DNA of 28,254 bases, taken from positions 1 through 28,254 of the forward strand of contig JAHFOW010000006.1 of NCBI GenBank assembly GCA_023261465.1, read 5' to 3'. Position 1 is the stretch's first letter, and every line of letters starts with the position of its first letter. This stretch comes from Planctomycetota bacterium. Its GTDB lineage: Bacteria; Planctomycetota; Brocadiia; Brocadiales; Brocadiaceae. Shown here piece by piece: positions 1-7,429 of the stretch. Position numbers and translations under genes: made by a program. The notes beneath the pieces are model-generated. The model was not told the DNA's origin and did not search any database. It saw only the letters and a program-made list of their open reading frames with translations.

Positions 1-429
1 ATAAGCGGTACTGATGTAATGCAACCGTTTGAGCTTTCCTGCATAACAAAACGAGGCAATATTTTCAGTTCCCAGCACGTTTGTATTGCTAAGGGTATCA
101 TTGCTGTCATTATTAAATTTCGTGGCAGCAGCACAATGGAACACTTCATCAACGGTTTCTGCCAACCTTATATATTCCTTTGTATCAAGCCCCAAACAGC
201 ACTTTGTAATATCACCCTCAATTATTTCGAGACGACTGGAGAGCGAGTCGAACACACACGGAGTCGAGGTATGGTTCGGGAAGATTTCGGAGTGCCTTTC
301 ATGTGCCGGAGAATTCGTTGTACCTCTTAACAGGAGTTTTAAACGAAAACCGGCATTCAAAAGTTCCCTGGTTATGTAACTTCCTAAAAATCCTGTTGCG
401 CCTGTAATGAGGATTGTTTTTTGTTTCAT
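1..429 (-). CDS. Extended short-chain dehydrogenase / thioester-reductase-like NAD(P)-binding protein, 3' part beyond the window
   Basis: The first 143 residues of a gene that runs off the left edge are visible; the frame is open from the ATG at 429 to base 1. The N-terminus has a Rossmann fold with the GxxGxxG pattern GATGFLG at residues 10-16 after a beta strand (KTILIT). An acidic GDI follows where the second cofactor loop is expected, then the HCAAAT segment and a YISTAY segment at residues 138-143, which is the usual lead-in to the SDR active site. This layout fits extended SDRs of the NAD-dependent epimerase or male-sterility/thioester reductase group. Substrate cannot be told from this half. 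The start codon overlaps the stop of the small upstream gene as ATGA, suggesting translational coupling. Confidence 0.85.
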   Translation of the reverse strand, partial: MKQKTILITGATGFLGSYITRELLNAGFRLKLLLRGTTNSPAHERHSEIFPNHTSTPCVFDSLSSRLEIIEGDITKCCLGLDTKEYIRLAETVDEVFHCAAATKFNNDSNDTLSNTNVLGTENIASFCYAGKLKRLHYISTAY

Positions 430-614
430 TGAGAACCTTTGGCCTGTTCTTGATTCTCAATAAAAGGCATACGGAGTTGCTGTGGCTTTTGGATAATTTC
501 TGCCCTCAAGGCTGTATTTGTGCCATCTTTATTCGCAAGAAGAGAAGACGCTAAAAGCATTTCAGGAACAAAAACAGCAGGTATGATTAAAAATACATTT
601 CTCAAAATCTTCAT
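426..614 (-). CDS. Small exported protein of 62 residues, unknown function
   Basis: I do not recognise this protein. It starts with a typical signal peptide: MKILRN, a hydrophobic run (VFLIIPAVFVPEMLL) and a likely cleavage site near ASSLLA (residues 22-27). The mature part would be only about 35 residues, polar and rich in Gln, Glu and Lys, with no cysteine. A GGAG ribosome binding site lies about 7 bases before the ATG. The stop overlaps the start of the downstream SDR gene by four bases (ATGA), so the two are probably translated from one mRNA. Reality of the gene is supported by the binding site, the signal peptide and the overlap. It could instead act mainly as a translational lead for the reductase. 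Confidence 0.6.
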   Translation of the reverse strand: MKILRNVFLIIPAVFVPEMLLASSLLANKDGTNTALRAEIIQKPQQLRMPFIENQEQAKGSQ

Positions 615-969
615 TTTGCAACTCCATTTACGAATTGTTTGAATGCAATACGTTTAATGAATGATAGTTAGTAATAACAATAGCAACGTGAATACCCTGA
701 AGCTAAAAAAAATCATATTTATATTAAGTGTTACTACATGCAATGGTTATGGAAGGCAGACTTTTATTTTATTCAGTGGAGGATGCTGGGGGTATCTGGT
801 TTTTTTGTAACAATTACAAAGAAAACTTGTAACAGTTACAAAGAAATTTCAAACTGGGACAGTTTAGTTGCCTGTAATGAGAAAATATTCGATATCCTTT
901 TATTCGTAATTCATGTTATCAGTATCGAATATCGAACACCGAAGAAACGACAAATGAAACATCTATGAC
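615..969. other. Intergenic control region upstream of the small-protein/SDR operon
   Basis: This 355-base gap separates the end of the ABC ATPase gene from the small exported protein gene; both are on the minus strand. It is AT-rich and holds two tandem palindromes at 804-843, annotated separately. A weak minus-strand promoter-like pair (TTGCAT near 738-743 followed by an AT-rich TATAAATA stretch) lies between the palindromes and the gene, but spacing is poor and I do not call it. A plus-strand open frame at 738-968 has no ribosome binding site or recognisable content and overlaps the operators, so I treat it as chance. Confidence 0.5.
804..843. promoter_or_regulatory. Tandem palindromic operator (two TTGTAAC-type sites)
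   Basis: Two inverted repeats of the same family stand in direct tandem. The first is TTTGTAA-CAA-TTACAAA (804-820) and the second TTGTAAC-A-GTTACAA (827-841). Both are followed by a GAAA. Their centres (812 and 834) are 22 bases apart, about two turns of the helix, so two dimers would bind on the same face. They lie about 190 bases upstream of the small exported protein gene. Two near-identical palindromes at helical spacing argue for a transcription factor site. The regulator is not identifiable; the motif is not a standard FNR or CRP box. Confidence 0.55.
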
Positions 970-2271
970 CTAATCTAACATAATATATCCCGTATCTTCG
1001 CTATACGCAAAAAGCTCTCCATAACGGGCCCAACCGGTAAGGATGTGGAACATCTTGAATGGATCCTCCTGGGGCATATGGAGGACAAGTTCTTCCTCAA
1101 TATGGTCGCGTTCAAGTCTGCCTTTTGGAGCTTTTTTAAGCATTTCCATAATGCGTCTGTAAATGGCTAATTTTAATAGTTGTTCTTTCCAAATCCGTTT
1201 CCCGTTTGAAATATCAGATTTAATAAATTTTTCTCCCAGTTCCGTAAGTAATATTTTTTGCTTTGGGGTATCAACAAAATCCAGTAACTCTGCTGCTTTG
1301 GTGATGTTGATCAAATGGCCAAACTCCTTGTGTATTTCTATTGCCAGCCGAAAGATATCCTCTTCTCCCTTATGGGCATCAAGGACTTCGAGGAGACCTA
1401 TGATTTCATTGACTGATACGTCAGGCAGTGGCTCCAAAATCTTCGTTGGTTCATTAACAGGGAGTGCCGATACCTCTTCATCGGGAATAATGGCATTCGT
1501 AATAATGCGGTGGATACGGTCAACAAAGGTGATAAATTCCAGGCTTCGGGAATCCCGGGGGCGAGAAAGTGGGTTTTGGAGGATGCTACGAATAGTGCCG
1601 GGATTACTTCCCATAATAACAATACGGTCTGCCATATAGACAACCTCTTTAATATCATGACTGACCATGAAAACGGTTGTGGGATTTTTTTCTACGCACG
1701 CCCAGATATCCAATAACTCTGAGCGTAAAGTCTCTGCGGTTAACGCGTCTACCTGTGAAAATGGTTCGTCCATACAGAGAATCTCCGGCTCAACCACAAG
1801 GGCGCGGGCAATGCCCACCCGCTGTTTCATACCGCCGGATAATTCCTTCGGATAAGCCTCTTCATACCCTGCAAGGCCGACCAGTCGGATATAGGTATCC
1901 GCAAGCTGCCGGATTTTACCTGATGGCAACCCTTTTGCTTTTAAGACGATTTCGACATTTTCAAGTACCGTCATCCATGGGTACAAGGCGAAATTCTGGA
2001 ATACGATGCTCACGCCGGGATTAATACCTTTCAAAGGCACACCGTGGTAAATGACCTCTCCCTCTGTTGGACGAATTAACCCTGCCAGCACTCTGAGCAA
2101 TGTGGATTTTCCACAGCCTGACGGACCCAGCAATGCCACGATTTCCTCACGATAAATGGATAAACTAATATCCTTGAGCACGGTTACCGGATTACCACTG
2201 GGATGAATAAAATGATGATTGATATCCTTTAATTCGCATAATAAATTTGATTCTTTTATGAGTTCAGACAT
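970..2271 (-). CDS. NitT/TauT-type ABC transporter ATP-binding protein with C-terminal AAA-associated domain
   Basis: This is the ATPase of an import system in the nitrate/sulfonate/bicarbonate class. It shows Walker A GPSGCGKST (residues 49-57), Q-loop in VFQNF (Q92), ABC signature LSGGMKQ (144-150), Walker B ILCMDEP (164-170) and the H-loop histidine in MVSHD (H205). At 433 residues it is much longer than the usual ~260. The extra ~170 residues resemble the C-terminal AAA-associated domain (PF09821-like) found on a subset of these ATPases. The gene follows the double permease gene with 76 bases between, which contain a hairpin. Substrate cannot be assigned because no periplasmic binding protein gene is in the window. 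No strong ribosome binding site is visible. Confidence 0.92.
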   Translation of the reverse strand: MSELIKESNLLCELKDINHHFIHPSGNPVTVLKDISLSIYREEIVALLGPSGCGKSTLLRVLAGLIRPTEGEVIYHGVPLKGINPGVSIVFQNFALYPWMTVLENVEIVLKAKGLPSGKIRQLADTYIRLVGLAGYEEAYPKELSGGMKQRVGIARALVVEPEILCMDEPFSQVDALTAETLRSELLDIWACVEKNPTTVFMVSHDIKEVVYMADRIVIMGSNPGTIRSILQNPLSRPRDSRSLEFITFVDRIHRIITNAIIPDEEVSALPVNEPTKILEPLPDVSVNEIIGLLEVLDAHKGEEDIFRLAIEIHKEFGHLINITKAAELLDFVDTPKQKILLTELGEKFIKSDISNGKRIWKEQLLKLAIYRRIMEMLKKAPKGRLERDHIEEELVLHMPQEDPFKMFHILTGWARYGELFAYSEDTGYIMLD

Positions 2272-2300
2272 ATAGTTCTATGTTCAATATTAAGAAAATT

Positions 2301-2345
2301 CAAGCGCTGTAAGATCTGGCTTATATGCAATTTACAGCACGCTTG
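2301..2345 (-). other. Intercistronic hairpin between permease and ATPase genes
   Basis: CAAGCGCTGTAA (2301-2312) can pair with TTACAGCACGCTTG (2332-2345) as a 12-bp stem with a two-base bulge and a loop of about 19 bases. There is no T-run after it on the minus strand, so it is unlikely to be a simple terminator. It may set relative expression or mRNA stability of the two transporter genes. Confidence 0.5.
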
Positions 2346-2347
2346 TG

Positions 2348-4099
2348 TTAATTCATGGAATATTTATTTTCAGCTATACGGTAAAGGGTTCTCCATACAA
2401 CGCGGTTGAAGATCACAACAAAGGCGGACATGGTTAATACAGCGCCTGTTAAAAGAGCAAAATCGGCGCTTTCCGCTGATTGGCTGATCATGGCGCCAAG
2501 TCCCTGAGTCGAAAGTGTTTTTCCCCGAAACATGGTGTATTCAGCTACGATGCTCGCATTCCAGGCCCCGCCGGCAGCCGTTACCCATCCTGTTACCAGG
2601 AAAGGAAAAACAGAGGGTATATAAAGATTTTTTATTCGCTGCCAGCGGCTCATATGAAAAAGTTTCGATGTTTCCCGTAAATCTGCAGGTATGGATAGGG
2701 CGCCGGCTATTACGTTAAAGAGGATATACCACTGTGTGCCCAGTAACATGAGGATGACGCTTCCGTATGCGAGGCCAACGCCAACTTTATGCAAAAAGAT
2801 AATAATGAGCACAAACAGCATGGGCGCAGGAAAAGATGCGACAACCTGAATTACGGGCTGAAATATACGTGAGAGCTTTGGAGAAAGTCCGATTGCAAGT
2901 CCCGCAGGCAGTGTCCACAATGTCCCGATTGCCACGGCAGATAATACCCTGGATAAGGTAAGACATCCGTACCATATAATGAGATGCCAATCTGATAAGG
3001 ATATTGACTGCAGCATGTGGTACAGTTTCCAGCATCCAAATCCAAAAACACCGATAAAGGCAGCGTATATCGTCCAGATAAATATACGCAATACAAAATG
3101 TATTTTTATCGATTCTTCCCCTAACGGCTCTTTTTTAGAAAAAAGAACATTAAGTCCAAAATTTATAAAGAAACTGAATGTGCTCCTTATATACTCTAAG
3201 AGGCCTGCCTTTCTCAGCCAATTCAGGAAAAATGAATGTGCAGTGACTTGCGAGCGTGTGTCTTCTATCTTGAATTTTTGAGACCAGGCGACTACGGGTC
3301 TCCATAGAAACAGGTCGAGAAACACAATCATCGCAATCATAGCAGTAACGGCATACCCCATTGCCGGAATATCTCCGTGGTTGACCGCCACGCTCATGTA
3401 AGAACCAACGCCGGGGAGTCGGAAATCGTGATGTCCCAGCACAAATGCCTCGCTGACCATCAGGAAAAACCAGCCGCCGGACATGGACATCATACTATTC
3501 CACACAAGCCCAATAGCGGCATAAGGGACTTCAATCCATTTGAATGACAGCCACCAGTTAAACCTGAACGTAACGGCCACCTGCCTCATATCCGCAGGCA
3601 CATTGCAAATGGAGTGGTAAAAACTAAACGTCATATTCCATACCTGCCCGGTGAAAATCATGATGACGGCAGCGAGTTCCAGGCCAATATTTGACTGATG
3701 AAATATACCTACCAGAGATACAACAAGCCCGGGCATGAATCCGAGGACAGGGATACTCTGGAGGACATCGAGGAGTGGCACGAGTACCTTTTCTGCTACC
3801 TTATCTTTTGCAGCCCAATAACCGTACATTAAGGTAAATACCAATGAAAGTCCGTATGCAAGAATACCACGAACCATGGAAAAGAAGGTATATTTCGGCA
3901 GTGCCCATGGATTGAGGTCAATTTCGACCATGGGGCTCCAGACACCCGTCCATTCTTTTTTGACTGATACCAACCCATAGAAAAGGCCTGCAATGCCGAG
4001 TATAAGAAAAAAATCTATCCACCGGAAACGAAACGGTCTGTAGGGAATTGCAAAACCACCCCATATTTTATAGAAGATTTTTGTTACATGATTTAACAT
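2348..4099 (-). CDS. Fused two-domain ABC transporter permease (NitT/TauT type)
   Basis: This 583-residue inner-membrane protein has two binding-protein-dependent permease domains in one chain. The first half has membrane segments from about residue 28 and an EAA-like cytoplasmic loop near residues 160-200 (around VPADMRQVAVTFRFNW). After a hydrophilic linker, the second half repeats the pattern with the loop at about 465-490 (SIPADLRETSKLFHMSRWQ). Each loop is where an ATPase subunit docks, so one fused permease plus two ATPase copies would form the importer. Standard permeases of this class are ~260 residues per chain and homodimerise, so the fusion is notable but known. It lies directly upstream of the ATPase gene. 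The start has no clear ribosome binding site. Confidence 0.9.
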   Translation of the reverse strand: MLNHVTKIFYKIWGGFAIPYRPFRFRWIDFFLILGIAGLFYGLVSVKKEWTGVWSPMVEIDLNPWALPKYTFFSMVRGILAYGLSLVFTLMYGYWAAKDKVAEKVLVPLLDVLQSIPVLGFMPGLVVSLVGIFHQSNIGLELAAVIMIFTGQVWNMTFSFYHSICNVPADMRQVAVTFRFNWWLSFKWIEVPYAAIGLVWNSMMSMSGGWFFLMVSEAFVLGHHDFRLPGVGSYMSVAVNHGDIPAMGYAVTAMIAMIVFLDLFLWRPVVAWSQKFKIEDTRSQVTAHSFFLNWLRKAGLLEYIRSTFSFFINFGLNVLFSKKEPLGEESIKIHFVLRIFIWTIYAAFIGVFGFGCWKLYHMLQSISLSDWHLIIWYGCLTLSRVLSAVAIGTLWTLPAGLAIGLSPKLSRIFQPVIQVVASFPAPMLFVLIIIFLHKVGVGLAYGSVILMLLGTQWYILFNVIAGALSIPADLRETSKLFHMSRWQRIKNLYIPSVFPFLVTGWVTAAGGAWNASIVAEYTMFRGKTLSTQGLGAMISQSAESADFALLTGAVLTMSAFVVIFNRVVWRTLYRIAENKYSMN

Positions 4100-4134
4100 G
4101 GAATAATTATTTTATGTTAAGGAAATTCAAACTA

Positions 4135-4206
4135 GCCGCAAAGTCACGAAGGCGTCTAGCTTTTCTTTATGACCTGGCGACTATGTGCCCTGGTGGCGAA
4201 AAAAGT
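4135..4206. repeat. Degenerate dispersed repeat (GCAAAGTCACGAAGG type)
   Basis: The stretch from GCCGCAAAGTCACGAAGG to TGTGCCCTGGTGGCGAAAA resembles a decayed copy of the CGCAAAG-type dispersed intergenic elements common in environmental bacterial genomes. The two ends are loosely complementary (ccgcaaag against gtggcgaa). It fills most of the gap between the SAM hydrolase stop and the permease start. The assignment rests on resemblance only. Confidence 0.3.
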
Positions 4207-4285
4207 TTCCGAAGGCCTCGTTAACAGGATAGCATCCGCATCAACTTTAGCACATGCTTTATTTAATGCAAACGAAAAATTCATT

Positions 4286-5089
4286 TTATTTATACGGATT
4301 TGCAGCTATTTTATTTCCCCTTCCTGCCTTAAAGTATTCCTGTGCGTTTCCCTGATTGACAGAAACTTCTAAAAATCCTGTACTTCCAAAAAGGATAAGG
4401 GGTTTGCCTGTTTCTACATCCACATAGGTAGTGCTTAACCCAGTGATTTTTCTTTTCCCTATGGTTACTTTCAGGTATTTTTCCGCAGTCTTTAAATCCC
4501 TTACATGTTTTTTTGTAATATTGGTTATAAGGTTTCCGAATCGGTCTATCGATATAATCTGGCCAATAATGTGTCCCATCTTTGTTCGGATGGGTTCAGG
4601 GATGTCAAGTTTGTTTAATTGCTGAATGTGTGTACCCAGTTGTTGAGGTTTAACGCCACAGGATATATACGCTGCAATGGGTGCGAAGATATCCCTGCCG
4701 TGGAATGTACGGGAAGATTTTTGGAGGAAGTACGTGGTATTTGTTATACGAACGATTTCTTCCGGTAATTCTTCCTGCAGGATGAAACTGAGGATTCCAT
4801 TATTCGGCACAAGGAAGAAATAATCCCGGATTTTAACGCAAACAATATCTCTCTTGCCGCCAACGCCCGGGTCGACCACTGCCGTGTGTATAGTCCCTTT
4901 TGGGAAGTATTTGTAAGATGTGTAAAGGAGATATGCACCGCGAAATACGTCCTGTGGCGGGATTTCGTGGCATATATCGATTATACGCGCACTGGGATTA
5001 ATTCCCGCAATAACGCCCTTCACGATCCCCACGTATGCGTCCTGAGAGCCGAAGTCCGTTAATAGTGTGATTAGAGAGGGATGACGCAT
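4286..5089 (-). CDS. SAM hydrolase (DUF62 / SAM hydroxide adenosyltransferase family)
   Basis: Family members use water to split S-adenosylmethionine into adenosine and methionine; relatives use fluoride or chloride instead. The length of 267 residues is typical. Diagnostic segments are LLTDFGSQDAYVG (residues 9-21), HEIPPQD (41-47), VVDPGVGGKR (71-80), FHGRDIFAP (129-137), IDRFGNLITNI (181-191) and GFLEVSVNQGNA (238-249). The Asp73, Arg80 and His130 positions match the Asp-Arg-His set that marks the water-using group. The usual PDNG motif reads PNNG (residues 95-98), a small deviation. Its job in the cell is unclear in general; here it sits near metK, ahcY and a SAM riboswitch. It is divergent from the microprotein/gcvPA genes. 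No strong ribosome binding site is seen. Confidence 0.9.
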   Translation of the reverse strand: MRHPSLITLLTDFGSQDAYVGIVKGVIAGINPSARIIDICHEIPPQDVFRGAYLLYTSYKYFPKGTIHTAVVDPGVGGKRDIVCVKIRDYFFLVPNNGILSFILQEELPEEIVRITNTTYFLQKSSRTFHGRDIFAPIAAYISCGVKPQQLGTHIQQLNKLDIPEPIRTKMGHIIGQIISIDRFGNLITNITKKHVRDLKTAEKYLKVTIGKRKITGLSTTYVDVETGKPLILFGSTGFLEVSVNQGNAQEYFKAGRGNKIAANPYK

Positions 5090-5179
5090 AGATAATAGTT
5101 GGGGATACTCACAAATTTTTTTTAATGAAACGCTCTACGAAAACATAAAAATACGTTAACGATAAAATATTTTGATTTC

Positions 5180-5209
5180 AAGAATATTCTTACACGGAAA
5201 TTTATTTCC
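5180..5209. promoter_or_regulatory. Two adjacent palindromes in the divergent promoter region
   Basis: AAGAATATTCTT (5180-5191) is a perfect 12-bp palindrome, and GGAAAT-TT-ATTTCC (5196-5209) is a perfect inverted repeat with a two-base spacer. They lie side by side between the divergent SAM hydrolase gene and the microprotein/gcvPA genes. This is where a regulator or overlapping promoters would be expected. The region is AT-rich, so chance is possible. Confidence 0.35.
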
Positions 5210-5234
5210 TGGTTTTCTTAAAGTGAGGTAAAGT

Positions 5235-5336
5235 ATGGAGACGATTGATATGTTTTTATTGATAACCGTCATAATTTTTGTTTCAATATCTTTTGAGAAT
5301 TTGAGAAAAAAACAACCTCCTGATTTTCCCCTTTAA
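5235..5336 (+). CDS. 33-residue single-span membrane microprotein
   Basis: This short gene has a good ribosome binding site (GTGAGGT, six bases before the ATG). It encodes a 33-residue protein: METID, a hydrophobic span MFLLITVIIFVSISF (residues 6-20), then a charged tail ENLRKKQPPDFPL. Positive residues after the span predict the C-terminus in the cytoplasm. It has two stop-adjacent codons (TAATAA) and lies 82 bases before gcvPA on the same strand, separated by a foldable RNA segment. I do not recognise it. By size and layout it resembles the small helper subunits of membrane complexes, but no partner is evident. The combination of start signal, membrane span and double stop favours a real gene. 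Confidence 0.55.
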   Translation: METIDMFLLITVIIFVSISFENLRKKQPPDFPL

Positions 5337-5374
5337 TAAAGGCGATGATAAAGGGTGCACTTGATTAAATCAGG
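5319..5374 (+). other. Nested inverted repeat in the gcvPA leader
   Basis: CCTGATTT (5319-5326) is complementary to AAATCAGG (5367-5374), and inside it CCCTTTA (5329-5335) is complementary to TAAAGGG (5349-5355). A smaller alternative hairpin CCTTT-AAT-AAAGG lies at 5330-5342. The stem covers the end of the microprotein gene and part of the gcvPA leader. No T-run follows, and it does not match the glycine riboswitch. Competing pairings suggest mRNA-level control, but this is inference. Confidence 0.4.
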
Positions 5375-5418
5375 TCGGTTGCATATTCAGGCCAGATTTT
5401 GCATGAAACGGAGGGAGT

Positions 5419-6762
5419 ATGGATTACATTCCAAATACCGAACGTGATAAAGAATTAATGATGAAGGAAATGGGAGTATCTTCTTTTGATGCGCTTTTAA
5501 GCGATATTCCTGAATCCTTGAGGAAGTTTTCGCTGTCACTTCCACCGGGTCTTTCCGAACCGCAGGTATTAAAGGTATTAAAAGACCTCAGCAATAATAA
5601 TACAAACACGGAAAAATATATTTCCTTTTTAGGCGCCGGGGCCTACGAACACTATATCCCAACTGTTGTGGACCACCTGGCGTCAAGGGGTGAATTTTTT
5701 ACGTGTTATACGCCCTATCAACCGGAGGTAAGCCAGGGCACGCTTCAGGTCATTTACGAATTTCAAACATTAATGTGTGAGTTGACGGGTATGGATGTGG
5801 CGAATGCATCCATGTACGACGGCTCAACTGCCCTTGCAGAGGCAGCCTTGTTATCTCTGCGTTTGAAGGAAAAGAACAAGATTATCTGTTCGCGTGCAAT
5901 TCACCCGGAATACCGCCAGGTAATCAGAACATATTTAGAAGGATTGCATACAGAAATTGTTGAAATAGATACGCCGGAAGGAACAACAGATATAGGGCAA
6001 TTAGAAAAGGCGGTGGACGACAGGACTGCCGCCGTGCTTGTCCAAAATCCAAACTTCTTTGGTTCTATAGAAGATATGGAGGCCATCTCGATAATTATCC
6101 ATAAATACGATACGCTCTTTATAGCCTGTGTAAATCCCATTTCCCTGGGCGTATTAAAGCCACCTGGTGAATACAATGCGGACATCGCAGTCGGAGAAGC
6201 GCAGGTATTGGGAAATTATTTGAATTACGGCGGGCCTTATCTGGGTTTCTTCACGGTAAAAAAAGACCTCCTGCGCAAGATGCCGGGCAGAATTGCCGGA
6301 GAGACGGTGGATAGCAAGGGGAATCGGTGCTTCGTTCTTACCCTGCAGGCCAGAGAGCAGCATATCCGGCGAGAGAAGGCCACTTCAAACATCTGCACCA
6401 ACCAGGCGCTCCTTGCATTACGGGCATGTATCTACCTCTGTGCATTAGGAAAAAAGGGCATGTCTGAATTAGCCAATCTGAATGTCCAAAAAAGTCATTA
6501 TGCTTTTGAAAGATTATGTACATTGGATCTCATTGAACCAAAGTTCCAAAAGCCATTTTTTAATGAGTTTGTTTTAAAATCTAAAGACGGTTTCCGTATG
6601 AATAAAGCGGTGGAGCATTTACTTAAGAAAGGGATTATTGGCGGATTAGAAATTTCCGGATGGTATCCTGAGTTGTCGGATTGTTTGCTTTTATGCGTAA
6701 CAGAGACGAAAACCAGAGAATCCATAGAGAGGTTAGTTATAGAATTGGGTGAATTATGGTAA
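5419..6762 (+). CDS. gcvPA: Glycine dehydrogenase (aminomethyl-transferring) subunit 1
   Basis: This is the N-terminal subunit of the split P-protein of the glycine cleavage system, which decarboxylates glycine and loads aminomethyl onto the lipoyl H-protein. The start MDYIPNTERDKELMMKEMG is typical, as are YISFLGAGAYEHYIP (residues ~68-82), FFTCYTPYQPEVSQGTLQ (~94-111), MYDGSTALAEA (~134-144) and a late ETVDSKGNRCFVLTLQAREQHIRREKATSNICTNQ region quoted here only by its REKATSNICTNQ core. At 447 residues it has the normal length. The catalytic PLP lysine is on subunit 2 (GcvPB), which is not encoded next to it as usual; transposase debris follows instead. A strong GGAGGGAG ribosome binding site precedes the ATG. 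Confidence 0.95.
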   Translation: MDYIPNTERDKELMMKEMGVSSFDALLSDIPESLRKFSLSLPPGLSEPQVLKVLKDLSNNNTNTEKYISFLGAGAYEHYIPTVVDHLASRGEFFTCYTPYQPEVSQGTLQVIYEFQTLMCELTGMDVANASMYDGSTALAEAALLSLRLKEKNKIICSRAIHPEYRQVIRTYLEGLHTEIVEIDTPEGTTDIGQLEKAVDDRTAAVLVQNPNFFGSIEDMEAISIIIHKYDTLFIACVNPISLGVLKPPGEYNADIAVGEAQVLGNYLNYGGPYLGFFTVKKDLLRKMPGRIAGETVDSKGNRCFVLTLQAREQHIRREKATSNICTNQALLALRACIYLCALGKKGMSELANLNVQKSHYAFERLCTLDLIEPKFQKPFFNEFVLKSKDGFRMNKAVEHLLKKGIIGGLEISGWYPELSDCLLLCVTETKTRESIERLVIELGELW

Positions 6763-6778
6763 ACAGATTGTAGTGGAC

Positions 6779-7060
6779 ATGCATATCGTAGAGAACAAAT
6801 CAAAATCCGGCAAGAAAATCTATCGTTTTATTCTTCTGCGGAAATAGTATCGGGAGGATGGAAAAGTCAGGAAACGTATCATTGCAAATCTGTCGGATTG
6901 CACGCCACAGGAGATAGAAGCGATAAAACTTGTGCTTGGCCGCAAGGCGGTGACGATAGTAGGAGACCGGGGGATGATCAAGAGGGTGTAAATCGAACGG
7001 CTGCCGGAGGTATTGCCAAGCCGGAATATACGAGTAGTCGCGGAAAAAAATTACCATTAG
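6779..7060 (+). pseudogene. IS1634-family transposase remnant
   Basis: Reading from the ATG at 6779, the frame gives the typical N-terminus of IS1634-type transposases (MHIVENKSKSGKKIYRFILL, then YREDGKVRKR and IANLSDCTPQEIEAIKL). There are in-frame stops at codons 23, 71 and 94. After about codon 57 it jumps straight to VTIVGDRGMIK, a segment that lies in the middle of the intact protein around a catalytic Asp. So a large internal part has been deleted and the remainder is dead. It begins 16 bases after the gcvPA stop, on the same strand. Confidence 0.8.
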
Positions 7061-7140
7061 ATGTAAAAGCCGATAAATGCAAGGCTTGTACGGCATTTTT
7101 ATTTTTAGACTTGGAGTGAACATCCGTTGAAAATGAGTTC

Positions 7141-7399
7141 TACTTTTTATAGAAAACTGAAAAAAAGACTCGCCAGTTCCTTTGCCTTTTGTCTCGGTAA
7201 GCTTGAAGAAGCCGCAAATCAGCGTTGGAAGGGTGACGCCATAATGTATAGCCCACAGACTCCCTGTTTTGCCAAGCTCCTTAACCGTTGTAGCATCAAA
7301 AAGTCTTACTTGAAACCCACCCCTTCCGTTGAGTGCAATCCCTTGTTCCTCGAATAACGAAACACAGAAGCTGTAAAACCATTCTAATGTAAGTATATG
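7141..7399 (-). pseudogene. IS4-family (DDE) transposase remnant
   Basis: On the minus strand one open frame reads WFYSFCVSLFEEQGIALNGR, then LFDATTVKELGKTGSLWAIH, then FFKLTETKGKGTGESFFQF. This is the region around the first catalytic Asp (FDATTVKE) of IS4-family DDE transposases. The piece starts after a stop at 7400-7402 and loses likeness near 7141. The N-terminal part and the later DDE residues are absent. The open frame continues to about 6800 without recognisable content, overlapping the IS1634 remnant on the other strand. Confidence 0.75.
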
Positions 7400-7429
7400 C
7401 TATTATTGAACTAATGCCAATAATACAAT

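Noticed and set aside
738..968. Plus-strand open frame of 76 codons
   Set aside because: No ribosome binding site or recognisable domain, and it runs through the tandem operator in an intergenic gap.
1163..1639. Plus-strand 158-codon frame
   Set aside because: It lies wholly antisense to the strongly supported ABC ATPase gene and has no recognisable content.
5337..5418. Possible glycine riboswitch before gcvPA
   Set aside because: The gene makes this plausible, but the conserved glycine aptamer core is not present; only a generic nested hairpin is seen.
6800..7123. Minus-strand 107-codon frame beginning MFTPSLK
   Set aside because: It is the open continuation of the IS4-type remnant's frame and overlaps the IS1634 remnant; no likeness of its own.
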